This document shows positions 17,029 to 28,706 of a stretch of 64,000 nt of DNA, in pieces. The DNA lies in NCBI GenBank assembly GCA_016124195.1, contig WGOE01000013.1:62001-126000 (forward strand), given 5' to 3'. The DNA comes from a bacterium (GTDB taxonomy: Bacteria; Pseudomonadota; Alphaproteobacteria; Rhodobacterales; Rhodobacteraceae). The notes beneath the pieces were generated by a model, which saw only the letters and a list, made by a program, of their open reading frames with translations, ran no database searches and was not told the DNA's origin. The position numbers and the translations under genes were made by a program. Numbering within the stretch: position 1 is the stretch's first letter; every line of letters starts with the position of its first letter.

Positions 17029-17954
17029 TGCGCGCCCGCGCCGCGCCGTGCCGCCGCCATCTCGCGCACGATCCGGCAGAGGTCCAAAAGAGCCGCCGGC
17101 GGCGTCGCTCCCTTGACGGTGGTCATGCCGATGGCGCCCGACAGATAGCTGGCACCCAGGGCCACGGTCTGCAACTGCCCGGCCTCGACATCCTCTTCCA
17201 CCACCCCGGCCGAGATGAACCACACCGCATCCGAGGCCAAAAGCAAGCCGCGACCCAGGGCCAGCGTGCTGGTCTCGACCGCGGGGCGAAGATCACCCAT
17301 ACCCAGCGCCGCCAGAAAGTCATCGACCTTGCGCCGGATGATCGCATCGCGCGTGGGCAGAGCCACCGGCACCCGGCGCAGCAGTTCGGGCAGGGGCAGC
17401 CGCGCAAAGGGGTTGCCCGCCCTGACCACAGCGATGATCGGCTCTTCATAGAGAAACTCGAAGTCGAGCCCCTCCATCTCCGGCGCCTCGGGCATCCGGC
17501 CGATCATCAGATCGACATGGCGGTCGCGCAGCTTGCGCAACAGGACCGGATGCGCGCCGGTCTCGATTGCCAAAGTCACCGCGGGGCCGGGGCCATGATC
17601 GGCCAGATAACGGCTGACGACGCGGGGAAAGAAGCGGGCCGATACCGTGGGCAAGAGCCCGATCGCGAGCGTTTCAGCCTCGACCGGCGCCATCACGCGC
17701 GCGGCGGCGTCCAGACTGGCCATGGCATCGCGCGCATGGCGGGCAAAGCGCAGGCCCTCGGCGGTCAGGACCAGCCGCCGCCCTTGCCGCAGGAACAGCG
17801 CGCCGCCGACCAGACTTTCCAGTTCGGCCAGCGATTTTGACGCGGCCGGCTGGCTGAGCCCGGCAGCCCGCGCGGCTGCGGTCACGCTGCCAGTCTCGAC
17901 CATCCGCAGGAACAGCCGGATCTGCCGCAGCTTGGCGGCCGGATGTATGCTCAT
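17001..17954 (-). CDS. pcaQ: PcaQ, LysR-family activator of the pca operon
   Basis: This is a 317-residue LysR regulator. An N-terminal winged helix (RQIRLFLRMVETGSVTAAAR with SQPAASKSLAELE) is followed by a LysR effector domain. In alphaproteobacteria PcaQ activates pcaDCHGB in response to 3-carboxy-muconate or 3-oxoadipate pathway metabolites. The gene is divergent from pcaD with 176 bases between, the standard PcaQ layout. A half-site ATAACC of the published PcaQ box type lies at 17957-17962 beside the start codon, but no convincing full palindrome was found. The 3' end overlaps the convergent AraC gene by 28 bases. Confidence 0.88.
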   Translation of the reverse strand: MSIHPAAKLRQIRLFLRMVETGSVTAAARAAGLSQPAASKSLAELESLVGGALFLRQGRRLVLTAEGLRFARHARDAMASLDAAARVMAPVEAETLAIGLLPTVSARFFPRVVSRYLADHGPGPAVTLAIETGAHPVLLRKLRDRHVDLMIGRMPEAPEMEGLDFEFLYEEPIIAVVRAGNPFARLPLPELLRRVPVALPTRDAIIRRKVDDFLAALGMGDLRPAVETSTLALGRGLLLASDAVWFISAGVVEEDVEAGQLQTVALGASYLSGAIGMTTVKGATPPAALLDLCRIVREMAAARRGAGAHQGQSAKLA

Positions 17955-18130
17955 TTGGTTATGTAGATGGCCATGTTTTCTATTTTTGCCAATCGGAAAG
18001 TTATGTCAATGCTGGCCGCACCCGCAGATCGCGCGGAACGCCAAGGCCGCCCCCGATCCGCACGAGGATCCAAGCTTGAATTGGTCCGGGGGATTGTGCA
18101 TCGTCAAAGCCTGTCCGGGGAGGACGAGCC
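17955..18130. promoter_or_regulatory. pcaQ–pcaD divergent promoter region
   Basis: This region of 176 bases carries the divergent control signals. Its pcaQ-proximal half is AT-rich (around 17977-18010), unlike the surrounding GC-rich coding DNA, so promoters are expected there. One PcaQ half-site (GGTTAT, 17957-17962) and an ATGGCCAT palindrome (about 17968-17975) are visible. pcaD has a strong GGGGAGG ribosome site. No consensus -35/-10 pair was convincing. Confidence 0.45.
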
Positions 18131-18901
18131 ATGCCCGTATTGATGCGCCCCTGGGGCCATCTGCATTACCAAGACAAGGGCAGCGGTCCGCCAGTCATCT
18201 TCGCCAACTCGCTGGGCACCGATCTGCGGATGTGGCAGGACGTGACGCCACTTTTGCCGGGGCGCCGCATCACCTTTGACAAGCGCGGCCATGGCCTTTC
18301 CGCCACGCCCGAGGCGCCGTGGACCGTGCAGGATCTGGCCGCTGATGTGCTGGCGCTGATGGATCATCTGGAACTGGCCTCGACCGTCATGGTGGGCTGT
18401 TCGGTCGGCGGCATGGTGGCGCAGGCGGCGGCGCTGGCCGCGCCGGCCCGGGTGCGCGGTCTGGTCCTGTCGAACTGCACCGCGCGGATGGGCACGCCCG
18501 AAGCCTGGGCCGCCCGCATCGCGGCGATCGAGGCGCATGGCATCGGCGGGATCACCGACATGATCCTGGAACGCTGGTTTCCCCCGGCCTTCCGCGCCAT
18601 GCCGGACTGTCTGGCCTGGCGCACGCTGCTCGTCCATTCCGATCAGGCCGGCTATATCGGCACCTGCCAGGCGCTGGCCCTGGCCGACCTGCGCGCCGAA
18701 GTGCCGCGGATCGCCTGCCCCGTTCTGATGCTGACCGGTGATGCGGATCTGGGCACGCCGCCCGCGCAGGTGCGCGAGACCGCTGCCCTCATCCCCGGCG
18801 CCCGGGTCGAACTGCTGGAGGGGTCGGGCCACATCCCCGCCATCGACGCGCCCGCCCGCACAGCCGCCCTGATCGCGCAATTTCTGAGGGACCTGCCATG
18901 A
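18131..18901 (+). CDS. pcaD: PcaD, 3-oxoadipate enol-lactone hydrolase
   Basis: This 256-residue alpha/beta hydrolase converts 3-oxoadipate enol-lactone to 3-oxoadipate, the last protocatechuate-branch step before the shared pathway. The nucleophile serine lies in GCSVGG near residue 97. The oxyanion/HG-type region is [12 protein letters not shown], typical of PcaD, and the acid (GDADLGTP) and histidine ([11 protein letters not shown]) are in place. It opens the pcaDCHGB operon and overlaps pcaC by four bases. Confidence 0.93.
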   Translation: MPVLMRPWGHLHYQDKGSGPPVIFANSLGTDLRMWQDVTPLLPGRRITFDKRGHGLSATPEAPWTVQDLAADVLALMDHLELASTVMVGCSVGGMVAQAAALAAPARVRGLVLSNCTARMGTPEAWAARIAAIEAHGIGGITDMILERWFPPAFRAMPDCLAWRTLLVHSDQAGYIGTCQALALADLRAEVPRIACPVLMLTGDADLGTPPAQVRETAALIPGARVELLEGSGHIPAIDAPARTAALIAQFLRDLP

Positions 18902-19281
18902 CCGATCTGACCGACAAAGGCATGACGATCCGCCGCCGCGTGCTGGGCGAGGCGCATGTCGCCCGGGCCGAGGCCGCAAAGCAGCCCTTCGACGCGCCCT
19001 TCCAGGCGCTGATCACCGACGCCGCCTGGGGCCATGTCTGGGCGCGCGACACGATCTCGCTGCGCGAAAGGTCGATGCTGACCATCGCGCTGCTGGCCGG
19101 GCTTGGCAACGACCAGGAACTGGCGCTGCACCTGCGCGCCACGGCCAATACCGGCGCGTCCGAAGCCGATGTGATGGAGGCGCTTTTGCATGTCGCCATC
19201 TACGCCGGCGTGCCGCGTGCCAACCACGCCATCAAGATCGCCAAGGACACCTTCGCCCAGATGCGAGAGGACAAGCCATGA
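18898..19281 (+). CDS. pcaC: PcaC, 4-carboxymuconolactone decarboxylase
   Basis: This 127-residue protein of the carboxymuconolactone decarboxylase/AhpD-like family decarboxylates 4-carboxymuconolactone to 3-oxoadipate enol-lactone, the substrate of PcaD. The core reads [25 protein letters not shown] followed by [26 protein letters not shown], a close match to PcaC. Both ends overlap neighbours by four bases (pcaD and pcaH), so it is translationally coupled in the operon. Length is normal. Confidence 0.93.
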   Translation: MTDLTDKGMTIRRRVLGEAHVARAEAAKQPFDAPFQALITDAAWGHVWARDTISLRERSMLTIALLAGLGNDQELALHLRATANTGASEADVMEALLHVAIYAGVPRANHAIKIAKDTFAQMREDKP

Positions 19282-20000
19282 AACCCGCAGAATTCTACAT
19301 GCGCGACCGTGCGTTGCAGCCGCCGGCCCATCATCCGGGCTACAAGACCTCGGTGCCGCGCTCTCCCCGGCAGGCGCTGTTGACCCTGCAACAGACCCTC
19401 TCCGAGATCACCGGACCGACCTTCGGCCACGGCGATCTGGGCGCGCTTGACAATGACCTGACGCTGAACTTCGCCCATGGCGGCTTGCCGGTGGGCGAGC
19501 GCATCATCGTCCACGGCCACGTGCTGGATGAAAACGCAAGGCCGGTGCCGAACACATTGGTCGAGGTCTGGCAGGCAAATGCCTCGGGCCGCTACCGCCA
19601 CAAGAAAGACGTGTATCTGGGCGCTCTCGACCCCAATTTTGGCGGCTGCGGGCGCTGCCTGACCGATGCGGAGGGCTATTACTTCTTTCGCACCGTGAAG
19701 CCCGGGCCCTACCCCTGGCTCAACTACGTGAACTCCTGGCGGCCCGCCCATATCCACCTGTCGGTCTTTGGCACCTCGTTCAGCCAGCGTCTGATCACGC
19801 AGATGTATTTCGAGGGCGACCCTCTGATCCCGAAATGCCCGATCGTGCAGACCATCCCCGATCCGCAGGCCGTCCAGCGCCTGATCGCCTGCCTTGACCT
19901 CAACACCGCCGTGCCGATGGACTGTCTGGCCTACAAGTTCGACATCGTGCTGCGCGGTCGCCGTTCGACCCTGTTCGAGAACAAGCTGGAGGGCAACTGA
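19278..20000 (+). CDS. pcaH: PcaH, protocatechuate 3,4-dioxygenase beta subunit
   Basis: This 240-residue beta subunit carries the catalytic non-haem iron(III). The ligand set known for the family is visible: tyrosines in GRYRHKKD and GPYPW, and the two histidines of RPAHIHLS. The enzyme opens the protocatechuate ring between the hydroxyls to give 3-carboxy-cis,cis-muconate. It overlaps pcaC by four bases, and pcaG starts one base after its stop, in keeping with equal subunit supply. Confidence 0.94.
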   Translation: MKPAEFYMRDRALQPPAHHPGYKTSVPRSPRQALLTLQQTLSEITGPTFGHGDLGALDNDLTLNFAHGGLPVGERIIVHGHVLDENARPVPNTLVEVWQANASGRYRHKKDVYLGALDPNFGGCGRCLTDAEGYYFFRTVKPGPYPWLNYVNSWRPAHIHLSVFGTSFSQRLITQMYFEGDPLIPKCPIVQTIPDPQAVQRLIACLDLNTAVPMDCLAYKFDIVLRGRRSTLFENKLEGN

Positions 20001-20001
20001 C

Positions 20002-20619
20002 ATGGTCCAATCCCTGACCTACCTGCAAGAGACCGCCTCGCAGACCGCCGGGCCCTATGTCCACATCGGCCTCGCCCCAGGCGCCGCAGGCTTTCACACA
20101 TTCGAGACCGAACTGGGCCAGAACCTTGCGCCCGAAGGCATCCCCGGCCAACGGGTCCACATCGAGGGCATGGTCTTTGACGGTCTGGGCGCCCCGGTCA
20201 AGGATGTGCTGATCGAGGTCTGGCAGGCCGATGCGAACGGCATCTACCCGCATCCCGAAGACCCTCGCGTCGCCGATTGCGCGCCGGGGTTTCGCGGCTG
20301 GGGCCGTGTGATCAGCGATTTCGACAGTGGTCTTTTCGCCATCGACACGATCAAGCCCGGCCCGGTTCCGGGCCGGGCCGGTCGCATGCAGGCACCGCAT
20401 CTGTCGCTGTGGCTCGTCTCGCGCGGGATCAACATCGGGCTGAACACCCGGATGTATTTCCCCGAGGACGCCGATCTGCACGCCAGCGACCCGGTCCTTC
20501 AGTCGATCGAACAGCGCGCGCGGGTGGCGACGCTGATCGCCAGCCAGACCGCGCCGGGGCAATACCGCTTTGACATTCACCTGCAGGGCGCCGCAGAAAC
20601 CGTCTTCATCGACATCTGA
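20002..20619 (+). CDS. pcaG: PcaG, protocatechuate 3,4-dioxygenase alpha subunit
   Basis: This 205-residue alpha subunit pairs with PcaH in the dioxygenase. It opens TASQTAGPYVHIGLAPGAAGF, the usual PcaG N-terminus, and contains VLIEVWQADANGIYPHPED. As expected for the alpha subunit, the iron-ligand HIH motif is replaced (QAPHLSLWL). The ATG at 20002 follows the pcaH stop and has GGAGGGC upstream inside pcaH. A longer in-frame reading overlapping pcaH is not family sequence. Confidence 0.93.
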   Translation: MVQSLTYLQETASQTAGPYVHIGLAPGAAGFHTFETELGQNLAPEGIPGQRVHIEGMVFDGLGAPVKDVLIEVWQADANGIYPHPEDPRVADCAPGFRGWGRVISDFDSGLFAIDTIKPGPVPGRAGRMQAPHLSLWLVSRGINIGLNTRMYFPEDADLHASDPVLQSIEQRARVATLIASQTAPGQYRFDIHLQGAAETVFIDI

Positions 20620-20634
20620 CCCCGAAGGCCCGCC

Positions 20635-21948
20635 ATGCCCGCCAGCCCCGCCGACAGCCTGCTTTACGGCCCCCTGTTCAACGACCCTGAAACGGCGCAG
20701 CTTTTCACCGACAGCGCCGAGGTGCGCGCCATGCTGCTGGTCGAGGGCAATCTGGCCAAGGTTCAGGGCAGTCTCGGGCTTATACCGGAAGAGGCCTCCG
20801 CCTACCTGATGCGCGCCAGTTTCGAGCTGCAGATCGACCCCGCGGGCCTTGGCGCGGAAACGGCGGTGAACGGCGTGCCGGTGCCGGCTTTGCTCAACGC
20901 CTTTCGCAAGGCCGCCGAGGCGCCCGAGATGACCCAATGGCTGCACTGGGGCGCCACCAGCCAGGACATCATGGACACCGGCCTCTCGCTGCGGCTCAAG
21001 CGGCTCCTGGCCTTGTGGGACGACCGGTTGGCCCGGCTGGCCCAAAGCCTCGCCGCCCTGGCCGAGGCGCATGCCGATCTGCCAATGGCGGCCCGCACCT
21101 ATGGCCAGGCCGCAACGCCCACCAGCTTTGGCGCGGTGGTGGCCAGTTGGGGCCATCCGGTCCTGCGCCACCGCACGAGGCTTGCAGCACTGAGGCCCGG
21201 CCTTTGCGCCGTGTCGCTTTCGGGCGCGGCGGGCACCCTGTCGGCCATGGGTCCACGTGGCCCCGAGGTTCGCGCGGGTCTGGCCAGGGCGCTTGGCCTC
21301 AGCGACCCCGGCCATTCCTGGCATGCAGAACGCGACACCATGGCCGCCTTTGCCGCCTGGGCCGCAGGTCTGACCGCCAGCCTTGGCAAGATGGGCGAGG
21401 ATCTGGTGCTGCTGACCCAGACCGGGTTTGGCGAAGTTTCGATCTCGGGTGCGGGTGGGTCCTCGACCATGCCGCAGAAACAGAATCCGGTCGGGCCTTC
21501 GGTTCTGGTCGCGCTGGCCCGGCTGACCGCCGGGCTGTCAGCGACACTGCAGGGGGCGGCGCTGCACCGCCAGCAGCGCGACGGGGCGGCCTGGTTCACC
21601 GAATGGCTGACCCTGCCGCAGCTGTGCATCCTGACCGGCCGCGCGCTTGGCCTTGCCATCGATCTGGCCGGGCGCATTCATCCCGATCCCGCGGCGATGG
21701 CGCGGCTTCTGGCCGCCGATGGCAATCTGATCCATGCCGAGGCACTGACCTTTGCGCTGGCCACCCGAATGCCGCGCCCCGAGGCTGCGGCCGAGGTCAA
21801 GGCCCTCGCCGCAGAGGTCCGCAAGACCGGGGGCGACCTTCTGGCGCTGGCCCGGACACGCTGGCCCGACCTGAGCCTGACCGCCGACCTTGGCACCGCC
21901 CCGGACGAGGCGCGCGCCTTCGCGCAAGCGGTGCGGGCCGGTGTCTGA
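20635..21948 (+). CDS. pcaB: PcaB, 3-carboxy-cis,cis-muconate cycloisomerase
   Basis: This 437-residue member of the fumarase/aspartase superfamily cyclises 3-carboxymuconate to 4-carboxymuconolactone. The superfamily signature SGAGGSSTMPQKQNPV, which holds the catalytic serine, lies near residue 275. HWGATSQDIMDTG is the other conserved block. It is the last gene of pcaDCHGB, 15 bases after pcaG, and converges with pobA. The length is close to usual (about 350-450). Confidence 0.93.
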   Translation: MPASPADSLLYGPLFNDPETAQLFTDSAEVRAMLLVEGNLAKVQGSLGLIPEEASAYLMRASFELQIDPAGLGAETAVNGVPVPALLNAFRKAAEAPEMTQWLHWGATSQDIMDTGLSLRLKRLLALWDDRLARLAQSLAALAEAHADLPMAARTYGQAATPTSFGAVVASWGHPVLRHRTRLAALRPGLCAVSLSGAAGTLSAMGPRGPEVRAGLARALGLSDPGHSWHAERDTMAAFAAWAAGLTASLGKMGEDLVLLTQTGFGEVSISGAGGSSTMPQKQNPVGPSVLVALARLTAGLSATLQGAALHRQQRDGAAWFTEWLTLPQLCILTGRALGLAIDLAGRIHPDPAAMARLLAADGNLIHAEALTFALATRMPRPEAAAEVKALAAEVRKTGGDLLALARTRWPDLSLTADLGTAPDEARAFAQAVRAGV

Positions 21949-21976
21949 CCTGGCCTGGCACATTTCAGCCAAAGGG

Positions 21977-24078
<2,102 letters not shown>

Positions 24079-24083
24079 AAGAA

Positions 24084-24112
24084 CCCAGCCACCGCGATTT
24101 GCGATGGCTGGG
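24084..24112 (-). terminator. Terminator between pobR and the metalloprotease gene
   Basis: An eight-pair stem (CCCAGCCA at 24084-24091 with TGGCTGGG at 24105-24112) encloses a further CGC/GCG pairing. Read on the minus strand, the hairpin is followed by TTCTTC, so it most likely ends the long protease transcript. On the plus strand it may also stop pobR. Confidence 0.6.
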
Positions 24113-24155
24113 GACATGGACTTTGGTTCTCGCCCGGACGTGGCCTCGGGCCCCG

Positions 24156-27100
24156 TCAGAACAGGAAGTCGTCGATGTGCAGGCTTGCGGCGGCCACGCC
24201 GATCAGAGTGATCGTGTTCGCCCCCGATGTGATGACCGCGTTGCCCGCCACTTCGGACAGATGGCTTGCCACCAGGTCTGCATAACTGGTGATGGTGGAC
24301 AGGCCCGAAAGGTCGATCACGTCGGTCACCCCGGCCGTGATGAAGTTGTTGATCTGGTCCACCCCAAAGTTGCCGGCAAAAACGAAGTGGTCGTTGCCGG
24401 CCCCGCCGTCCATCGTGTCGTTGCCCTGACCGCCGACCAAGGTATCGTTGTCGATGCCGCCGTAGAGTAGGTCGTTTCCGTTGCCGCCAATCACCGAGTC
24501 ATTGCCGGCGGTACCGTAGACGGTGTCGTTGCCGTCGTCACCATAGGCCAGGTCGTCGCCATTGCCGCCATAGACCTGGTCGTTCTCGGTTCCGCCATGC
24601 AACAGGTCATTTCCGTTGCCGCCGAAAATGTTGTCGTTGCCGCCTGAGCCGTTGACCGAGTCATTGCCGTCGCCCACGTCCAGGCCGTTGTTGACGTTGT
24701 TGCCCAGCACGCTGTCGTTGCCGTCGGCCGTGACCACCTTCTCCATCGCAGTGAAGGCAAAGGTCGGCCCGCCCGCGGAATAGGTTCCGGTGAAGAAGTT
24801 GATCGTCAGGTTGTCTCCGAAGAAGGAATCGAACACCATCGTATCGTAGTCGTAGCCACCGTAGATGTTGTCGTATCCCTGTCCCGAGACATAGTGGAAA
24901 TAGTCGTTGCCGGCAGCACCGTACAGATTGTCGACGCCCGCACCGCCCGACAGCGAGTCGTTGCCGCCACCGCCATAGATCGTGTCGTTTGCCGAACCGC
25001 CGGTGACCGAATCCGCCCCTCCGCCCATCTTGGCCACTTCGAAGTTCAGGTAGGTGTGGCCCGCGATATTGGTGACGCCCGTGCCCATGTCGAAGACGAC
25101 GTTCGAGTTGATAACGGTGTTGTCGATCGTGTCGATGCCGTTGCCGCCATCCAGCGTTCCGGGCGCGGCATTGGCATAGATCAGGTCATTGCCGTCGCCG
25201 CCGTACAGCATGTCGCCGACGACGGAGCCGTAGCCCTTGATCGTGTCATTGCCCAGACCGCCATAGATGGTGTTGTCACCATTGTCGCCGAAGACGGAAT
25301 CGTTGCCGTCGCCCATATAGGCGACTTCGAAGCCCAGATAACGTTCGCCGGAAACGTTCGTGTTCCCGTTCCACATGTTGTAGACGTAGTCTCCGGTGTG
25401 GGCCCGGTGGTCGATCGTGTCGATGCCGCTGCCGCCATACATGAAAGACAGGCCCGTGCTGGACACCATGCTGTCATTGCCGGCGTTTCCATAGAAGCTG
25501 TGGCCGTTGCCATCCGAGATGATGGTTTCGTCGCCCTGGCTGCCCTGGAAGATCTCGAACCCCGAGAAGGTTTCAGTGAAGCTGCCATAGCTTGCCGTTC
25601 CGGCGACGAAGTCGAAAACGACCGCCGGCGAGGGCGTGCCCCAGGCATAGGCGGCATAGCTGAGCGTGTCGGTGCCCGCCCCGCCGTACCAGCTATCGCC
25701 CGCAAAGGTCGAGTCGCCCGCGTTGATCAGGTCGTTGCCGTCTCCGCCATAGACCGTGTCGGCGCCGTAGCCGTCATTGATCGTGTCATTGCCAAGCCCG
25801 CCGAGGATGAGGTTGGCGTCACTGTTGCCCGTGATGCTGTCATTCTGCGCCGAGCCGATCACATTCTCGATGCTGTTGGCCACAAAGGGACCAAAGCTGC
25901 TGTAGACGACGTAATTGTAGCTGTTGGTCGAAAGATCGACGTTGAACCCGTCCGACAGATCAGCGCTCAGATCCAGCGTGTCGCTGCCAGCCCCGCCGTA
26001 GACATCGTCGGCGTAGTCGTATCCGCTCATGACGAAGGTGTCGTTGCCGTCACCACCGTAAGACGTGTCCCGATAAAGGCCGCCATCCATCGTGTCGTCA
26101 CCAAGACCACCGTAGAGCGTATCGACCCCGTCAAGGCCCAAGAGCGAGTCGTTTCCGGCCCCGCCGTCCAGCATGTTGGCATCGCTGTTGCCGGTGATGC
26201 TGTCGGCTCCGTTGCTGCCCACGACATTCTCGATGGAGACCAAGCTGATCGTCCCCGCCCCGCCCGGCGTATAGGTGAAGGTGCCGGCGGTAAGGTCGAT
26301 CGTCGAGGTCGCAACCGATGTGGCAGAGATGTCGAAGGTGTCGCTGTCCGCGCCGCCGTCGATCACCTCGCCCGGGCCGCCGGTCCAGCCGTCCTGCAGC
26401 ACGAAGAGGTCGTTGCCCGCCCCGCCGTACATCTGGTCAACACCGCCACGGCCGTTGATCGTGTCATCGCCGGTGCCGCCATAGAGCATGTTGGCCAAAT
26501 CGTCGCCGGTGATGCTGTCGTTCAGCGCGGAACCGATGACATTCTCGACCGTGTTGACCACGTAGCTGCCGCCGAGGTTGCGATAGCCATAGCTTCCGGC
26601 CGACAAATCGACGTTGAACGAGTCCGAAGTGTTGGTGCTCAGGTCCAGCGTGTCGATTCCGTCACCGCCATAGACGTTGTCGACGTACCAGGTTCCGGCA
26701 GTCTTGAAAGTATCGTCACCCGCGCCGCCGTAAACGTTGTCGACATAGCCGCCGCCGTCGATCGTGTCGTTGCCCGACCCGCCGTAGATATAATCGACCG
26801 ATCCGGAGGCGCCGAGGCCCGACAAGAGGTCGTCGCCGCCGCCGCCATAGATCGTGTCATCCACGCCTGCACCGGTCACCGTGTCATTGCCGTTGCCCAT
26901 GTAGACGACTTCGAAGTTCGTATAGGACTCGCCCCCGAAATTCGTCAGGCCGGTCCCCATGTCGAACGAATAGCTGCCGTTGTAATAGGCCAGATAGATG
27001 GTGTCGGTGTCGGCCCCGCCGTCCATCGTCTCGTTGCCAAGGCCCGCGACCATGAAATCGTTGCCGGCGCCGCCATAGGCCAGATCGCCCTCCGATACCT

Positions 27101-28706
27101 GGCTGGTGCCGGTGATGTCGATATAGTCGTTGCCGTCACCGCCATACATGGTGTCGGTGCCATTGCCGCCATACATCGCGTCGGCCGAGCCGTAGCCGTA
27201 CATCGCGTCATTGCCGTCGCCGCCCGACAGATAATCCGCCCCGGTGCCGGCATATAGGCTGTCGTCGCCGGTGCCGCCATACATGGTGTCATTGCCACCA
27301 TAGTAGTCGTAGATGAAGTCGTTGCCGCCGTTGCCGGTCAGGATGTTGCTGGCGGTGTTGCCATAAAGCGTGTCGTTGCCGCCGCCGGTTGTGGCGTTCT
27401 CGATCACCGTGCCGACCGCGATCGTCATGTTGTAGGTCAGGCCGCCCACGCTCGACAGCGTCGCATGGGCACTGCTGGCCGACGAGGCATAGAGGTTGAT
27501 CAACTGGTTGGCATTGTAGTTCGAGAAATCGACCGTATCGTTGCCGCCGCCGTCAACGATGGTGAAGGCGTTCGTGGCGGCATAGGTCGCGAGGTTGGCA
27601 TAGGCCGTGCTGGCCGTGGTCGAGATGTTGGTGCCGACGCCATAGATCGTGTTGCCCGTGAAGGCATGGCTGATGCCGTAGCCCTGGCCCGAATAGATCG
27701 CATTCAGAGCGATCCAGTCCACCGCCATCGGCGACACCAACTGGGCGTAGGAGTCGAAGTTGTACTCGGTGTTCTCGGTCTGGCTCCAGTACGACATCAT
27801 GGTCTGCTGCCAGCTGTCGTTGATATAGGTGGCAGAGTTGGCATAGGTCGGCGACCCGGACCCGGCGTTGTAAAGACCCTGGTGGCCAAGACCCAGCGCA
27901 TGGCCGATCTCGTGGATGAAGGTCTGGAAGGTATAGGCGTTAATGCCGCCAATGTTGGAGTAACCGCCGTACCAGTTCACGTCGACGTTGATCACGGCGT
28001 AGTGGACGTTGCCACCCGTGCCCGAATCCGTTCTTTCCGCCTCGTAGGCCACACCGGAGTTGGTGTCCTTGAAGAAGAAGTCCACGGAATTGGTGTCGGT
28101 CGATGTGGTTTCGACAAAGTTGATGCCAAGAACCTCGTGGTAAAGCTTGAAGGCCTCGCGCACCATCGTCTGCCGGGCGGCGGTCAGACCGTTGCTGTCG
28201 GCGCTCTCCGTGCCATAATCGGTCGAAAGAGCGCTGCTGAAGCCGGCTACGTTGTAATAAAGCGTGCCGGAATTGGCCCAGTTGCCCGAGGACCCCATGT
28301 TGTACTGGTGCGAGGTCTGGCCGCGATCCGTCCAGAAACCGACCCTGAGGTAATCGGCCATGGTCTGCAGCGATGCCAGGATCGTGGGCGCGCTTGGAAC
28401 GTCGAGCGTGCTGGGGGCGACGAGGTTGACCGGAGCATTGGTCAGCCCGAAATCGAGGTTGAGCGAAACCGCGTCCAGGTGACCTGCGGCTGCAACATCA
28501 TCCAGCGAGCCAAGCGCCGTCAGGTTCAATCCGCCTGCGTCACCAGGTGCCAGAATGTCCGAAGCGGCCATCAAACCACCCGACGCCAGCGGCTTTACGC
28601 TGTCGGCCGATGACAAAGATAACTTTCCGGTCACGGAGAGGTCATTTTCCGGCGCATCCGCCAGGGATGCAAACTCGGTTAGTCTGGACGATCCATCATG
28701 TGCCAT
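24156..28706 (-). CDS. Giant serralysin-like RTX metalloprotease, type I secreted
   Basis: This predicted secreted protein has 1516 residues. The N-terminal 250 residues carry no Sec signal. The zinc site HEIGHALGLGH lies at about residues 263-273, and the Met-turn MSYW is near residue 303, so the catalytic half is that of an M10 serralysin. From about residue 380 to 1450 it is almost wholly calcium-binding RTX repeats (GGxGxDxxx). The last 60 residues, ending HIDDFLF, resemble a type I secretion signal. Classical serralysins are about 480-500 residues; this one is three times longer, through two alternating long modules between the nonapeptide runs. The ATG at 28706 has GAAGGAC upstream. No HlyB/HlyD/TolC-type exporter or protease inhibitor gene lies in the window. 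Confidence 0.88.
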   Translation of the reverse strand: MAHDGSSRLTEFASLADAPENDLSVTGKLSLSSADSVKPLASGGLMAASDILAPGDAGGLNLTALGSLDDVAAAGHLDAVSLNLDFGLTNAPVNLVAPSTLDVPSAPTILASLQTMADYLRVGFWTDRGQTSHQYNMGSSGNWANSGTLYYNVAGFSSALSTDYGTESADSNGLTAARQTMVREAFKLYHEVLGINFVETTSTDTNSVDFFFKDTNSGVAYEAERTDSGTGGNVHYAVINVDVNWYGGYSNIGGINAYTFQTFIHEIGHALGLGHQGLYNAGSGSPTYANSATYINDSWQQTMMSYWSQTENTEYNFDSYAQLVSPMAVDWIALNAIYSGQGYGISHAFTGNTIYGVGTNISTTASTAYANLATYAATNAFTIVDGGGNDTVDFSNYNANQLINLYASSASSAHATLSSVGGLTYNMTIAVGTVIENATTGGGNDTLYGNTASNILTGNGGNDFIYDYYGGNDTMYGGTGDDSLYAGTGADYLSGGDGNDAMYGYGSADAMYGGNGTDTMYGGDGNDYIDITGTSQVSEGDLAYGGAGNDFMVAGLGNETMDGGADTDTIYLAYYNGSYSFDMGTGLTNFGGESYTNFEVVYMGNGNDTVTGAGVDDTIYGGGGDDLLSGLGASGSVDYIYGGSGNDTIDGGGYVDNVYGGAGDDTFKTAGTWYVDNVYGGDGIDTLDLSTNTSDSFNVDLSAGSYGYRNLGGSYVVNTVENVIGSALNDSITGDDLANMLYGGTGDDTINGRGGVDQMYGGAGNDLFVLQDGWTGGPGEVIDGGADSDTFDISATSVATSTIDLTAGTFTYTPGGAGTISLVSIENVVGSNGADSITGNSDANMLDGGAGNDSLLGLDGVDTLYGGLGDDTMDGGLYRDTSYGGDGNDTFVMSGYDYADDVYGGAGSDTLDLSADLSDGFNVDLSTNSYNYVVYSSFGPFVANSIENVIGSAQNDSITGNSDANLILGGLGNDTINDGYGADTVYGGDGNDLINAGDSTFAGDSWYGGAGTDTLSYAAYAWGTPSPAVVFDFVAGTASYGSFTETFSGFEIFQGSQGDETIISDGNGHSFYGNAGNDSMVSSTGLSFMYGGSGIDTIDHRAHTGDYVYNMWNGNTNVSGERYLGFEVAYMGDGNDSVFGDNGDNTIYGGLGNDTIKGYGSVVGDMLYGGDGNDLIYANAAPGTLDGGNGIDTIDNTVINSNVVFDMGTGVTNIAGHTYLNFEVAKMGGGADSVTGGSANDTIYGGGGNDSLSGGAGVDNLYGAAGNDYFHYVSGQGYDNIYGGYDYDTMVFDSFFGDNLTINFFTGTYSAGGPTFAFTAMEKVVTADGNDSVLGNNVNNGLDVGDGNDSVNGSGGNDNIFGGNGNDLLHGGTENDQVYGGNGDDLAYGDDGNDTVYGTAGNDSVIGGNGNDLLYGGIDNDTLVGGQGNDTMDGGAGNDHFVFAGNFGVDQINNFITAGVTDVIDLSGLSTITSYADLVASHLSEVAGNAVITSGANTITLIGVAAASLHIDDFLF
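24990..27060 (-). repeat. Two interleaved long coding repeat families inside the RTX protease
   Basis: Besides the nonapeptides, two longer units recur three times each. Type A, about 70 residues (near 26490-26640, 26180-26320 and 25810-25965), contains VDLS-type strands, then ENVIGS..NDSITG..AN, then nonapeptides. Type B, of similar length (near 26830-27035, 25290-25450 and 25010-25140), contains a F-E-V-x-x-MG-x-G-x-D-x-V core followed by TIYGG. They are translated protein repeats, diverged at DNA level, and not mobile DNA. Confidence 0.65.

Noticed and set aside
17947-17962. Full PcaQ box at the pcaQ–pcaD region
   Set aside because: Only one half-site (GGTTAT) matches. The other half fails at most positions.
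24894-27257. Long open reading frame on the plus strand across the protease gene, with many repeated valine/alanine-rich segments
   Set aside because: It mirrors the RTX coding repeats on the opposite strand, has no ribosome site or family similarity, and the minus-strand frame has a zinc site, RTX repeats and a secretion tail.
24400-27400. Regularly spaced DNA repeats that could suggest a CRISPR or satellite array
   Set aside because: The units are in-frame, diverge at third positions and translate to calcium-binding RTX peptides. There are no constant repeats with unique spacers.
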